Part shown: positions 1 to 11,650 of the stretch, piece by piece
Layout: the number at the start of each line of letters is the position of its first letter
How positions within the stretch are numbered: the stretch's first letter is position 1
Assembly: GCA_016801845.1 (NCBI GenBank)
Contig: CM028907.1
Coordinates: forward strand, 16,026,598 to 16,090,597
Length of the DNA stretch: 64,000 bases
Direction of reading: 5' to 3'
Origin: Polydactylus sextarius
Lineage: Eukaryota > Chordata > Actinopteri > Polynemidae
The notes under the pieces: model-generated
What the model saw: only the letters and a program-made list of their open reading frames with translations
Told to the model about the DNA's origin: nothing
Database searches by the model: none
Position numbers and translations under genes: made by a program

Positions 1-1074
1 CAAATGTGGTCAGGGAATCTAAGTAAAACAACAAGTGAGTTACAGCATGTTATCACAAAATCACTCCTGAATGCATTGGAATCACAGACTGATGGTATCC
101 GACAATGGATTTTTTTCTGAAAGCATTTTATTATTTAATTAATTGATTATTCACATTAATTATTTTGAGACTAAGGCTGGCTGATGCTTATTAAGAACAT
201 TACAGAAGCTCTGATGAATATGGCTGCTGGCTAAGTGAGAGGCTGAGTCTAAACCCTGATGCATTTTCACGCTCATTTTATTCCTTAAGAATGAGCTGTT
301 CAATTATTTATGGTAGAACGTCACCAGCGAACCAGTGATGTTCATTTATTTTGCCTGTGGGCACATTGCTCTTGTCATTCAGGGTCACTATCATTTGGCT
401 ATTTCTTGCTGGGCTCAATGTCTTCTCATCTTTTCTCTGAACATTTTCTTTGCCTCAAGGAGGGACACAGTGGGCTTGCAGTAGATGGCTACATCAGTGC
501 TCTTATGCTGGACACTAGTCAGAATGACTGGTCACCAGAATAACACCTCTGCAATGGAATAAAATTTGGACAAATTCAATTTTGAGGGGCTCTTGACTTT
601 AAATGACTTAAAAGAAAGTTCCTAAGTGAATTAATGTGAACTAACCTTAAAATTATTTATACTTATACTCTAGATTTTGAGTCTTCATGTGATGAATAAG
701 ACATTTTTCTTAGGTGGGAATTATGTAAAAGGTAATGCAAATTGTGAAATACACTGATAAAAAATATAATTTTTAAAAGTTTTATTTATTTATTTTTTCC
801 ATTTTGCCAAAAGATTGCATCTCTAAAATTATCCGTACCCCTTAAATTTGCCCCAAATATTTTCCTCAAAGGAAATGCAGCTTTTACATTTTTCCAAATT
901 GTATTAATTTCTATTCTAAATTAGGAACAGCTGTAAATGTAGATGTAGGTGTAGATTTAGTCAGTCATTGCAACTTCTAACTAAAACCAAAAATGTCACT
1001 GAACACCTCTGGTTGTGCACTGCAACTGCTGACAAGAAGGGAAAAGACTACAAAGCTTAAGTGCTTTAATGTAC
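1..1074. other. AT-rich DNA, no gene seen
   Basis: No reading frame here resembles a known protein. The sequence is AT-rich with short T/A runs near 780-800. The 5' inverted repeat of the Tc1 relic that follows may lie in this stretch, but I could not identify it. Confidence 0.5.
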
Positions 1075-1712
1075 GGATGCAGTGTAAAGCCTTATCAAGT
1101 AGGACAAGGAGTTCCACATTATGGAAAATCTGGTAAGAGGTGGAAGGAAGCCAAAATTGATCCCTGCACTGCCAAGAGAGGGAACGCAAGAGGGCAAAAC
1201 AAAACCAAAAATCATCACTAGAGCCATCCTGAAAAATTTGACGAATTGTAGTAACAACATCATTTAGTATCAGACAGTTTTCTTAGTGGACACTGCACTG
1301 GCCTCCATGGATGCTAACCTTTGCAAAAGCTCAAATGGACAGAGAAGAGTGCTTTTCATTATCAATTCTGTGGCAATGTGAGGAAAGCTAAGGTCACTAT
1401 CCCTATGGTCAAGTATGATGGCAGGAATGTAGAATGTAACTTTGTTGGCTTTTTCAGCCAGAGGGCCATACAAGCTTTTCAAAATAAATGACATCATGAA
1501 AAAAAGAGCACTCCATTGAGATTCTGGGGAAAACGTCAAGCAGTCTGCAGAAAAGTCAGACAACATTGGCCTCTCCAACAGTTATCTTCGAAAGACAATG
1601 ATCCAAAGCATGCAACCAAGGTGGTCAAAATATGAGTTAACAGAAAACAATATCTAGCCTAGCCAGAATCCAGTCCTGTTTTCGAATCTGTGGAAGGGAC
1701 TGAAGACTGATA
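1075..1712 (+). pseudogene. Decayed Tc1/mariner-type transposase
   Basis: This is a relic of a Tc1-family DNA transposase, the DDE enzyme that cuts and pastes its own element at TA sites. Translating the + strand across frames gives, in the family's order, an N-terminal helix-turn-helix remnant (SKALSSRTRSSTLWKIW, about 1086-1136), then GGRKPKLIPALP and KPKIITRAILKNL (1139-1230), VKYDGRNVECNFVGFFSQRA (about 1410-1470), a match to the ENVKQSAEK segment near 1530-1560, DNDPKHATKVV around 1594-1626 containing the catalytic-region DNDPKH motif, and QNPVLFSNLWKGLKTD (1663-1710), the counterpart of the usual QSPDLNPIENLW block. Stops and frameshifts lie throughout, so it cannot make protein. Length of about 640 bp is shorter than the usual ~1 kb gene, so parts are deleted. 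Minus-strand open frames here (977-1578) are shadows. The order of motifs makes the family call firm; the subfamily is unknown. Confidence 0.85.
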
Positions 1713-1717
1713 GTATG

Positions 1718-1759
1718 AAGGTGAAGTATTTCTTCACTCAAAGGTGAGGTATTTCTTCA
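1718..1759. repeat. Two-copy 19-bp direct repeat
   Basis: AAGGTGAAGTATTTCTTCA (1718-1736) is repeated with one change at 1741-1759, separated by four bases. It sits just beyond the end of the recognisable Tc1 coding relic, so it may be a duplication in the element's 3' region. Confidence 0.8.
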
Positions 1760-2875
1760 AACTTGTAACACAAACAGATCCTCACCACCTCTCATTTCCT
1801 AAAAATGTGACAATTTCAAGGGATATAAATAATTTTATACATGGAATGTAAGTGAATAATAATTACCTTGCTACCCTGTGTACTGATACGCCACACTAGT
1901 TCACAATCACTGTTCTGTTGTTTGTTTGGCTGGTAGTGATGAGGATGTAGCCGAGGGGGCAATGTGAAAGAACTCATTGTCAATATCATAGCACATTGCA
2001 TGATGGTAAATTTTTGTATCACCTTATACCATATGTAGTATAAAACCACTGACAGAATGTTAAAAAACTGAGTAAATATTTAATGCACAATGTGGCTCCA
2101 TTGTTTACAACATATTTCTAGTACTGCGATGGTGCTGTTTGTGTGTGAAATCCACAGAGGAACTGTGCTGGAGGCCCTTAACATCACACTACTGTATACT
2201 GCATTTGCATTTACAACATTTTAATTCCACTTTAAAGCATGTAAAGGCATATGTAATCCCTTTTTAGAGATCAAAATTATAGGCATAATGTCACAGAAAT
2301 GTTGGTATGTCAGTAGAAAAATTTCATTCAATCAAAATGCTGTTCAGATATTCAGTATTTTACTGAGAAGGAGGAGGAGGGCAAGTCATCACATCTTCCC
2401 AGACAGTCTAGGGATTTGAACCATTCAGGCACTGACAGTGTTTTGAAGTTTAGAATTGAAACATTTCATCTTTAGCAATGTCAACCCAACTTCTGTACCA
2501 ACACATGTTTATACTTTCAAAGACATGCAAGGAAATCAGAGCTGTAATTAAATTACCACCTGTTATCAACAGCTTACTGACTTAGTAATCCCTCCAAACC
2601 CAATGCCCTTCCTCATGTTAAATTAAAACTATGCCCTGCTTGTCTTTACGTTACTTTAAACACCAACTATTTTGCATAGTTAATATTTGTCTGTCTTGAA
2701 GCTACATCAAATAAAATCAATATCACAGCAATTGGCAAAAATGCAAAAATAAAAATATACAAGTATTTTACTCTTTATGCTCTTAGCTTCAGCACAGTTG
2801 ATATTTCAATATATTGTAGAGTATCCTTTGCATTGAATTTGAAAGGGACACTACATAGAGCATCCTCTATATGGT
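1760..2875. other. AT-rich DNA, no gene seen
   Basis: No convincing coding, RNA or repeat signal was found. If the Tc1 relic keeps a 3' inverted repeat it should lie in the first few hundred bases. Confidence 0.5.
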
Positions 2876-2947
<72 letters not shown>

Positions 2948-2955
2948 ACACACAA
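2876..2955. repeat. Compound (CA)n(TA)n(CA)n microsatellite
   Basis: About 12 CA units (2876-2900), 19 TA units (2901-2938), then a short interrupted CA run to 2954. A small open frame reading through it (2833-3105) is an artefact of the repeat. A pyrimidine-rich stretch follows to about 3105. Confidence 0.97.
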
Positions 2956-3115
2956 CCCCAATACTCCCATAACTGTCTACTAACTCACACTGACTCACGC
3001 CTGCACTTTAATATCAGCTGTTGCTATGTGCCCTGTTGTTGCTTATTGTTGTTATTATTGTTTTTCTACTATTATTGTTATGTAAATATGGTTCCTTTTT
3101 TTTAAGATATTTAGA

Positions 3116-3222
3116 TGTTTAGTGTAACACTGTGGGCCTAGGGAGCACTGCAATTTCAAATCCTGTGTATAACTTGTACACATGGTTTTCTGATAATAAA
3201 TCTGACTTTGAACTTTGATCCA
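3116..3222 (+). mobile_element. LINE-like 3' tail (L2/CR1/Rex1 type)
   Basis: The segment ends in GATAATAAATCTGACTTTGA followed by a second ACTTTGA. This matches the style of teleost L2/CR1/Rex1 LINE 3' ends: a 'tgtacacatg' stretch, then a 'caataaa'-like box, then a short tandem tail. Only the 3' untranslated end remains; no reverse transcriptase lies upstream. Exact family not determined. Confidence 0.5.
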
Positions 3223-4641
3223 CAGACATCAGCAAACACTTCTATTGTCCTTAGTGATGCTTTTCTTACAGCTTTATTTGTAGGCAAGTTAAGCTCTTAG
3301 TGAGTCTCTGTCTTTAGTCTTGTCTGCAGAAATTGGAAGACTGCTAAGTTGGGCTTAGATCAGGTGACTCGCTGCCAGATGAGACTATTACATCTCAGTG
3401 GCTGCTTTGGTTGAATGTTTAAGATTGTTGTCCTGCTGGATGACATAATGTCATGCAATGATTTTAATGCATTTGGCTGAATCAGAGTACAGAATACTCT
3501 TGTATACCTTTGCATTTATACCTGTTGCTTTTGTCAGCAGTGAAATCTTCAGTGCTTGCATGACAGTTCTTTCTTTTTTTTTTTTTTTTAACTTTATTTT
3601 GCAATTTTTCATTTACAGACATATAACTTAGATAAACCCCCTCCCCCCCAAGGCACAAGCAGAAGCCTTCAGCGTGACAGTTCCACTGGCAGCCTGAGCA
3701 ATAACAGAACCACTGTCAGTGTTTGACAGAGGTTTTCCTATATTTTTTCACATTTTCTTTATTCCATCATTTTGATGGAGGCTGATTTTTGTTTCCAAAG
3801 TCCATAGAACTTTAGTGTATCGCACTTTTGTCAAGTGATTTTACATTTCGGTTACATCCTGGGCAGCATTCTTGACCTGCTGTTCACTCATAAAATAGTT
3901 TTTCCTCACCACACAATTGATTTTCCACTTAAGAAGACTTTAGAAGGCACTCCTCTGACTATCAAGTTGTTGTCCATTTTCTACTTTTACTGTACACACA
4001 TGCTTTTTACATTGTGAGTGATGTCTGATTTTGATCTATGTGATAAATTTTGGATTTTTGAAAAGCCCTCATTATAATCTTCTTCACTTGCACGGTTAAT
4101 AGTTTTTTACTCCTCACATTGCCCAGCTATTCCAACTCAAGCTAAATGCAACTGTCTGTCAATTCTGAATCAGTGACAACATATTATATCCCAACTAGCT
4201 AAGAAATATTTAGTAGTTGAATGTCCATTAACATTGAACCCCTTATAACTTGGACACTATATTTTCAAAGAGCTAGATCTCTCACAGTTCTTTCTATATA
4301 AACTTGCAAACCTGCTCAATTTAAAACTAAGACATGGCAGTTTACTTAAGCTTTTTTTTTTTTTTTTTTTTTTTATTCCAAATTGAATATGCTGAAGCTC
4401 ACAGCCTAAAGAACAAAACATGTGTAACCATCCAAATGATTACAGCTTTGAGCACATGTCTGTATGCTGTCTGTCTTATTCCATCATTCTTCTGTACCTC
4501 TACTACACTGCTTTCTTTTCATTGCCCTGATCATATGTATTAGTGAAATTAGGGTCCGGTGTACAACATACAATGGATGTAATAGAAAGAACACAGTTCT
4601 TAATGCTTTGAGAAGACTTTCTTCAATTTGTTTTATTTCAG
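3223..4641. other. AT-rich DNA with T-tracts
   Basis: Contains T runs at 3574-3589 and 4352-4374 and a C-rich patch near 3636-3650. No gene was recognised. The open frames at 3835-4017 and 4334-4543 have low-complexity or random-looking translations. Confidence 0.5.
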
Positions 4642-4706
4642 TTTTTCAAGGACACAGGAGACAGACACCGTTAAAAGGAAGACGATGTGAAAGCTGCCAT
4701 AGAAGC

Positions 4707-4726
4707 CTTATACTGATCAGTATAAG
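4707..4726. repeat. Perfect 20-bp palindrome
   Basis: CTTATACTGA is followed immediately by its reverse complement, with no spacer; the centre is TGATCA. It could extrude as a cruciform or bind a dimeric factor, but nothing nearby shows a function. It lies inside an exon-like interval (4642-4736). Confidence 0.95.
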
Positions 4727-4736
4727 TGAAGGGCAG

Positions 4737-5836
4737 GTGACTCATTTTAATACAAAGCTTGTGTGAAAAAGTCTTTCACTAAGTCTCCTTTATGGTTCTT
4801 AAAGGAAGTCACATTTGAATCCATTCATCACAGGAAAAACTAAACAAACAGCAGCTGAATAATAATGCATCAAAATTTTAAATGATAATGTTTTCAATGC
4901 ATCTAGCTTTTTATGAACAAAGGCTAATAGTGATATCACTGGGAATCACCAGTATTTAAAAGGTAAAACAACTTAATAGGAATTTGAGAAACTATAGACT
5001 TTTAATGACCAAATACAAGGGTTGGCCTTCTGATGAGGTTGCACTAATCTTAACAACCTAAAAAGACATTTTTAGTGCAAGATTTACAATTTATTTTTTT
5101 GTTGCTTGTTGTCATGATTGAAATGGAGAACAAACCTAAGAGTATCTATCATATTTTGCCAGCTAGCACATTAGCCAAATATGTAAGTGGTTGATTTAAA
5201 CAAACATCAGATTTCATAACCATTTTTCCCTTAGATTTGCTGAAGAGGTCTCATTGCTGTAGAGGGCAGAGATGTTACAGATCTGAGCTTTAAAGTTTGC
5301 AATGGCACGACACAATTTATTGATTTCACCCAGCTTAAAAATTTTGCATATCTCATGCCAAATACTTAATTGTCAAGCAACAAGCTTTCGTTCATAAAGT
5401 AAGTACATTTTTAATATTTAAATGTTCAGTTACAGTTTTCCATCCTCATTTATTGCTCAGTAATATACTCCAGATAAGAATAAACAAAGTAACTGGATCA
5501 ATAGAACCTTGAAAAAGATTTAGTTACTATTTTAACAAGGCTTAGTTATACCTAGAGAGCTGTGAAATATGGCATATATGACATACATTAATACATTAAT
5601 ATACATCAATGATGCAATTCATATCAACACTAAATTTATGATTTACAAGAATTTTATCAATGGTGAAGAATTTCTATCAATTTTGAAGGCCCCTTTACCT
5701 TTGCATCCATCTATGTTGAAACTCCCAAGAGTTTTTGTTGGTCTGTCCTCAGAGCTTTTCAGATATACTCTTATATGGGTCACTTGATAGTATGATAAAT
5801 GAGGAAGAGTTGCAACAAGGGACATCAGTGTTGAAT
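4737..5836. other. AT-rich DNA, no gene seen
   Basis: No recognisable coding, RNA or repeat feature. Confidence 0.5.
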
Positions 5837-5902
5837 CTTGGGAGGTAGTGGGAGTCCCAAAGCAATGTTCGCCTTGGGCTTAGCCCAACTTGCCTCCCCA
5901 AG
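5837..5902. repeat. Nested inverted repeats
   Basis: An outer pair, CTTGGGAGGTA (5837-5847) and TGCCTCCCCAAG (5891-5902), encloses an inner hairpin TTGGGCT-T-AGCCCAA (5874-5888). The outer pair needs one mismatch and one bulge. GC content is above the local background. It could be a fragment of an inverted-repeat transposon; the family is unknown. Confidence 0.6.
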
Positions 5903-8900
5903 GAAATGCGTGACTGATATAGTCTCCAAATTTAAAAATAATTATTATCTCAAGGCACAGCTAACAGGACATCTGCAGTGTTGTACTTTGTAGAGGCCAC
6001 ACAATACTTGAATGCATGGCATATTTAACTGGTGGTGTCTTTAGTTTCACCTCACATTCCTTCAATTACCCTGATTGTTAAGGTTGGGGTTTTGCACAAA
6101 CATCTTTAGACATTTAGTTTAATTTATATCAAAAGGAATAAAAAAAATGTTTATCAGCCCCCTCTGCTCTGCTTCAATTTTTCTTTGTTTCTTTGTGTTC
6201 CTTCCTGTTTGACCCATTATTCTTTTATCACTCTGTTTTTTGGTGTCTATCTCTAACTATATCTCTCTTATCTCTCATCTTCTTCCCTGATGTTCCCAGA
6301 GGCTGGTTAATGCATTCTAGCATAACACTTCATTTAGGTAATACTTAACAACACTGTTTCACTCATTCTCTCTCTGAGACATTCATGTATGCATATTTGC
6401 ATATGTGCACACTGTGCAAAGCCAAGCTTGTTCTCCACTTATTGAGATGGCCACAACTCAGAGAGAGTCCCTCGAGGGCCATTGCATATGCCAGTCCCTT
6501 TCAGATTAGGACCTGAATGCAGTTAGCCAGGAATGTGCTCCAATTTTAGACTTACTGGTGAAAGTCAGCAGGTTTGGAGCGAAGTAGAGCATGCAATGGT
6601 TGTATAATTTTTGATTTTTTTTTCCCTGTTCTGTCAGAAAAATGGCATAGTAATACAAAGGAAAGGAAGGAACAAATGTCTGTCTGCTTTCATTTCAATT
6701 TATTATAAGGAAACATAGCTCCTATTTCTCCTACTACTGCTGCTATTGCTCACATTTGTGGATATGGTAACAAATTGATAATGCATTATTTATCAGTTAT
6801 TTATTGATTTTAAAAAAAGTTATTTATCTGCAAAATGTAATTTTATGATGCAATAAAATGAAAGGATACCGCTTTATCATAATTTGAATTACTTCTGTTT
6901 GAGGTTGTAATCTTACAGACACAGTTGAAAACTGAACTCAGGACACAAAGATTTGAACAGTTCATTACAGCAAATGTAGAGAGACACAACCATTTTGTCA
7001 CGAAACCTTGATCTCCGTTGATTAAAAAGCAAACAGCATACAATAACATTTTCCACACTGTACCTGTATACTTCTCAGTATGAGGAATGGCTTTAGACTT
7101 TTTAAAAACAATTTTTACAGTTTTATATTTGATCCTTCAAGCATATTTGCTGGTAATCTGTGAGTTCTTAAGTGATATATGAGAAAAGAATATATACTTA
7201 TATGCATATAAAAGATTATAGTAGAGCAGGAGGATTATAGGAGGCCGTTAGCTTGTCAAAAGACACATTACTTGGAGTATGTAGCTGGTTTTGGTGATGA
7301 GTTTGACTCAGACTGTATTCATATAATTATAGCAAGCTAGCAAGAACACATACATTCTCTCCTACAAATGCATCCAGCCTACATTCAGTGGAAATTGGGG
7401 GTAAAAGTTCAACAGCCCAGTGGAGGACATTAGATGAGCAGCAAGATTCTAAAACTCATTTTTTTTCTTCTTATGAATACATTTATCCTCAACATCATCC
7501 ACTGTGAATGTATTAATGTCAGTTTTATAGTGTTTTTCAAGTGACACCTGCATGTTTTGTCTTTCGGAATTATTAAAAATAGTACTTTCAGCTACATGTT
7601 ACTATGTAAGTCACGGCCCTTTGCAATTGTCCCCACTGGCTCTTTGGATTTAAAAAAATAATAATAATTAATGATAGTCAATAGAGAGATAAAAAAACAA
7701 TATTTTCTGATCCCATTTGACTTATACCCTGAATCGCATATATCCTGTATCTTATTTTAATTGATAACTATTATTGTGAGTCAAGGCTATGTCTGTTGTG
7801 TAATTACTGATTTATATGCTTCTGAAAATACTTAACTGGACTAGAAACCAAATATATAATATAATGACTTCATGTCAGAATTTCTCCTCACAATTCACTG
7901 AATTTCTTTCCCCCTCTCTTCCTGGCTGAAGAGAGAACTGCCTGCCACAAAACAGTGCTGTCTCAATTTCTAAAATTACCTTTAAAATTCACAAACATCA
8001 TGTGTGAAAACCATGGCACATTTCAAACGGGACCAGAAAATAATTTTTATCTCTCCAGAGACGTCTTTATGAGCATAGGACCCATGGACCGGAATTAGAT
8101 GGGACTTCCTATTTATATACAAGCCCACAAATATATTTCAACTATTCATCCTTACCAGTGCACAAACATGGATTAAAAATAGGTTTAGCTCCAAAACATC
8201 AGATCAGAGGTGAGAACTTGAAGCAGCAAACAGTTCATCATGTCATGATGCGCCAATGTATATTTTTTTCTCAAATTGGCTGAGCTGCCAATTTTATTAA
8301 CTGTCAAAATAAATACACAGGCAGCATAACTGCGAAGTGGCACTTTGAATCCAAACCAGTTATTGATCTTTCTGAGGAAGCTCCTGCAAATTGATTACCT
8401 TGATAAGGTGGGATGGCTGTTATACGGTGAAAACCTTGGTGGGGTAATACAACATAAGTACTCCAAAGCAATGCTTTCTCTTGTATTCTCAAGGTAACAA
8501 TTTATTGAACAAGGTATTCGAAACACAACACTAAATTTAATATATCCACATGTGGCTTCACAGAAGCTCTAATATGAAGGTCTGAAATATAACTGTTGCG
8601 CTAAACAAGTCAAAACCTAGTATGTGACTGGACTATGTATATTCAATGTGCAAAACTGAGGATGAAGCTGAAAAGTATGGTGGAACTGCAGTGTGCTAAT
8701 TAGCAATTCATTGTGTCATCCTGTCTAATTTACATTTTGCTTGTGGTCAGATTGTTGGATCCCTTTAGCTATGTGCTTCTCTCCTGCTCTCTGTGCTCAG
8801 TTATATTGAATTTTAGTGCAGCTAAATTCCCATTAAAACTGTTCTCATATGCATGTTTTGGTGTTCTTGTTGTCAGACAATAGAATAGAAATGTGAAACT

Positions 8901-9391
8901 GTGACTGAAGTGTGGTCCATTAAACACTACATGTCAACCATCTCTCACTTTCACTCTCTAGCCATTTTTCTCCCTACCTCTAAAATCCTTATGAGATACA
9001 TTCTATTTGCGGTTGTAGCTGTTGAAAAGATGAATGCTGATACATGATGGATGTTTCTGACTATTTTGTTATGTGACACTTGTAAAATTATAATTAAACA
9101 GTCAATCAAAAAATAGCTCACAAGTAAAAGAGATTGTGTATCCAGTCATTTTTTCACTGTTTGATACAGATAGATGGACTATAGATGATTACTTTACCAT
9201 GGACCTAAGTTAATTATTCATTTATTTATTTTATTGTACACTGCTCCTTTGTCTTAATGCCACTACTTTACACCCTCAGGTACCTTGATTATGAGGATAA
9301 AAGATCCTAATACAAATTAACCTTCAGGCATTCCCTGTGCAGTATAGTTTATGGTACTTTATATCATTTTCAGATTATTTTTTTTCCCCAG
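5903..9391. other. AT-rich DNA, no gene seen
   Basis: Includes a pyrimidine-rich tract (about 6160-6298) ending in CCCAG and a short hairpin with 8-bp arms, CTCTCTTC and GAAGAGAG (7914-7935). No open frame resembles a known protein. Confidence 0.5.
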
Positions 9392-9474
9392 TAGTTCCTG
9401 ACATGCAGAAATGGCATGAACACATTTTACTCATACCCCCACTTACTCAAGAACAACTGGAAAGATCTTATCAG
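9392..9474 (+). other. Exon-like segment, unproven
   Basis: An 83-base open stretch lies between a strong acceptor-like sequence (TTTTTTTTCCCCAG ending at 9391) and a donor-like CAG/GTATTT at 9472-9480. Read in the frame that stays open it gives VPDMQKWHEHILLIPPLTQE and then QLERSYQ. I do not recognise this peptide. In AT-rich DNA such acceptor/donor pairs arise by chance, so this may well be a pseudo-exon. Confidence 0.15.
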
Positions 9475-10821
9475 GTATTTTGTATAGATTTGCATAATTG
9501 TCAATATACCTCACAGCATTGCATTAAATTTTAAATTCATAACCACAAACAGTGAGCAGAGGGGAGCATTATACTCTCAAAAGCCAAATGCATGTAAGAG
9601 GCATTAGCTGGTGCTAACAGGCTATTTTAACACAGGAGTTAAGTACTAATTAGCTCCTTTACGTCAGTAAAAACAAACTGCGGGGTAACAAACTGAGGGG
9701 TAAAATGATGGGACTCTGGTGGGTCTCTCTCAACATGTAATAGGTCAGGGCATATTATATATATGTGTGTCTTTTGCCTAAACTAAAACTCCTCTGTTTG
9801 CTGTGGAACAAAACAGTCAATTTCATTAACAAGCCACATTTTTTGTGTCCCTGGTAATAATAAATTGCCCATTTTCCAATAAGTTGGTAGCAAGGCAACA
9901 TATCTCGCTATTTTGTGAAGACATTCCAAGGACTTTAATTTGCAGTGCCTTCAGGAGATAAAAATGTCTGTCTTTTGTACGGCGATGCATCTATGGTTAT
10001 TATAGCTTTCATCTGCAGCCCCTACTTTTCATCACAATGCTACTATATTGAACATTAATAGTATTTTAGTCTATCAAGCCATATGGTACGTGGCTGTGCA
10101 CATGCAAGGATGTCTTCTATATGTGTGTGTGAATATAGATAGAAGCATGTGGTGTGATTATTTAAGGGTCTGGTCTATGTAGTAAATGGAAGTTGGAGGT
10201 GGGTGGGAAGAGGGCTTAGAAAATGTGCTGAAATCTGCCTGTAGGAGGTAAAAAGAACTACCTTATATCAAGGTAATATGGTGTGATATAGGTTCGTTCC
10301 AGACAATTCACTGGTCTATCGGAGGATTTGTGCATGATTGCTTTTTGCAAATTTATTCAGGTAACATTGGTAATACACTGGGAATTCAAGTTTCAATCTT
10401 TTCTTGAGTTTTAAGCTCTACAAAAGGCCTTGAATTATTCTCAGCAAGCATCCCAAGTGAGGAAACACATTGTGATGCACACACAGACATGTGTGTGCTG
10501 ATATTTTTTCCCACATGCAAAAAGATGATATTCAAATAGTGGCTATATATTTTTTGGTGAACATTGCAAACACAAATATAACTGAGCCAAATTTAAATGT
10601 ATACATGGCCAAAGCATTGACAGATGTTTACTAATCACTCTGTAATTTTGTTTTTATTTTGCTGATGTTTGCATGCTAACCAGCTATCCCTGGCTCGTCT
10701 CATCACTGTCTCATAGAGAGCCACTGTAGCATTGAGTTTGCTCTGATGAACTACAACTTCTTGTCTGGGCTTTTGGGACCTATGGCAGTAAAGCTTACCT
10801 AGAGCCCCTTTAAAACTGTTA
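9475..10821. other. AT-rich DNA, no gene seen
   Basis: Short GT runs (9760-9770, 10121-10131) and small open frames only. A 15-base match to a Tc1-type terminal repeat near 9951 is too short to call. Confidence 0.5.
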
Positions 10822-11210
10822 TTTTAAAGCTATATTGTGTAAGATTTACTCTAGTGCATCTGGTGAGGTTGTATACTGCAACTAACTGAATAGTACTCTT
10901 TAGGCCATGTGCACATTCCTTTCTACGGTGGCTGAGAAGTAGCAATAAAATGTCGTCCTTCTGTTTGGGAAAAACAACTCTGATATTTACTCAGTGTTCC
11001 TCTACCATACCCCTATATGGATAGATGGTTTCTCATAGAGCTCTCTGGTAGACTATCTCTGGTCGGTATCTCCCTCTGTGAGTCTGAGTTGGTCGCGCTG
11101 CCACTGAACGGAAAAATGCAAAAAGCGGAGCCATAGTTGTCCTGTCAGTGCCTGTAGTCTCAATATGGCAGTGCAACATAGCGATCTGCGTTGAGCTAGG
11201 TCACTCTAAA
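10822..11210 (+). mobile_element. Teleost non-autonomous interspersed repeat
   Basis: The segment follows, at low identity, a repeat widely dispersed in teleost genomes. Recognisable blocks in order are a 'ttaaag...tgtgtaagattta' start (10833-10848), 'gcatctggtgaggttg' (10857-10872), 'tgcaactaactgaa' (10877-10890), 'ctacggtggctga' (10923-10935) and 'atggcagtgcaacatagcga' (11165-11184). No coding capacity. The element is probably a DNA-transposon-derived MITE or SINE-like repeat; its superfamily cannot be fixed from sequence alone and its ends are approximate. Confidence 0.6.
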
Positions 11211-11373
11211 TGTACATGAATTGAAAATTCAAAACCTACCAGAACATTTCAAAGTGTTGACTGAGGTTTTTAGGAATTAATAAGATCATAGTTGTAAATG
11301 AAAAAAAAAAAGTTCTTTGTTAATAGAGAACCAGAAAAATTACACATCATGGTTTTAAGACAGAGCTGAAGCT

Positions 11374-11650
11374 TGATTAATTGAGTGCTTGATTAGTCAA
11401 AAGAAAATTAATTAGCAACTATTTTAACAATCAATTATAACAAATTCAAGTTTTCCAAATTCCAGTCTAATGTTCTCATTTCCATTTTTAAAACTAAATA
11501 TTTGCTGGTGTCTATACTGAAGTATTTTGGGGTTTTGAAGTGTTGATTGGCTGCAGGAAATTGGAATGGACGTTTTTTACATTTTTCCTGACAAATTATA
11601 GACAAACTGAATCATAGATGAATTGATTAATGTACGAATTAATCAACAGC
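11374..11650 (+). mobile_element. MITE-like repeat with ATTAATC-rich ends
   Basis: Both ends are rich in GATTAAT/ATTAATC words ('gattaattgagtgcttgatt' at 11374 and 'attgattaatgtacgaatta' near 11622). The interior carries blocks I recall from a common teleost repeat: 'aaaattaattagcaactatt' (11404-11423), 'tatttgctggt' (11500-11510), 'ttttggggttttgaagtgtt' (11524-11543) and 'tttttcctgacaaattatag' (11582-11601). Length of about 280 bp fits a non-autonomous inverted-repeat element. No reading frame. It abuts the previous repeat with about 160 bp between. Confidence 0.7.

Noticed and set aside
1270..1578. 102-codon minus-strand frame
   Set aside because: Antisense shadow of the Tc1 relic, whose motifs read on the + strand.
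7914..7935. 8-bp hairpin CTCTCTTC/GAAGAGAG
   Set aside because: Short, pyrimidine/purine biased arms are expected by chance at this window size.
9948..9970. Match to a Tc1-type terminal repeat (GCAGTGCCTTCAGGA)
   Set aside because: Only about 15 bases match, with no second end or transposase nearby.
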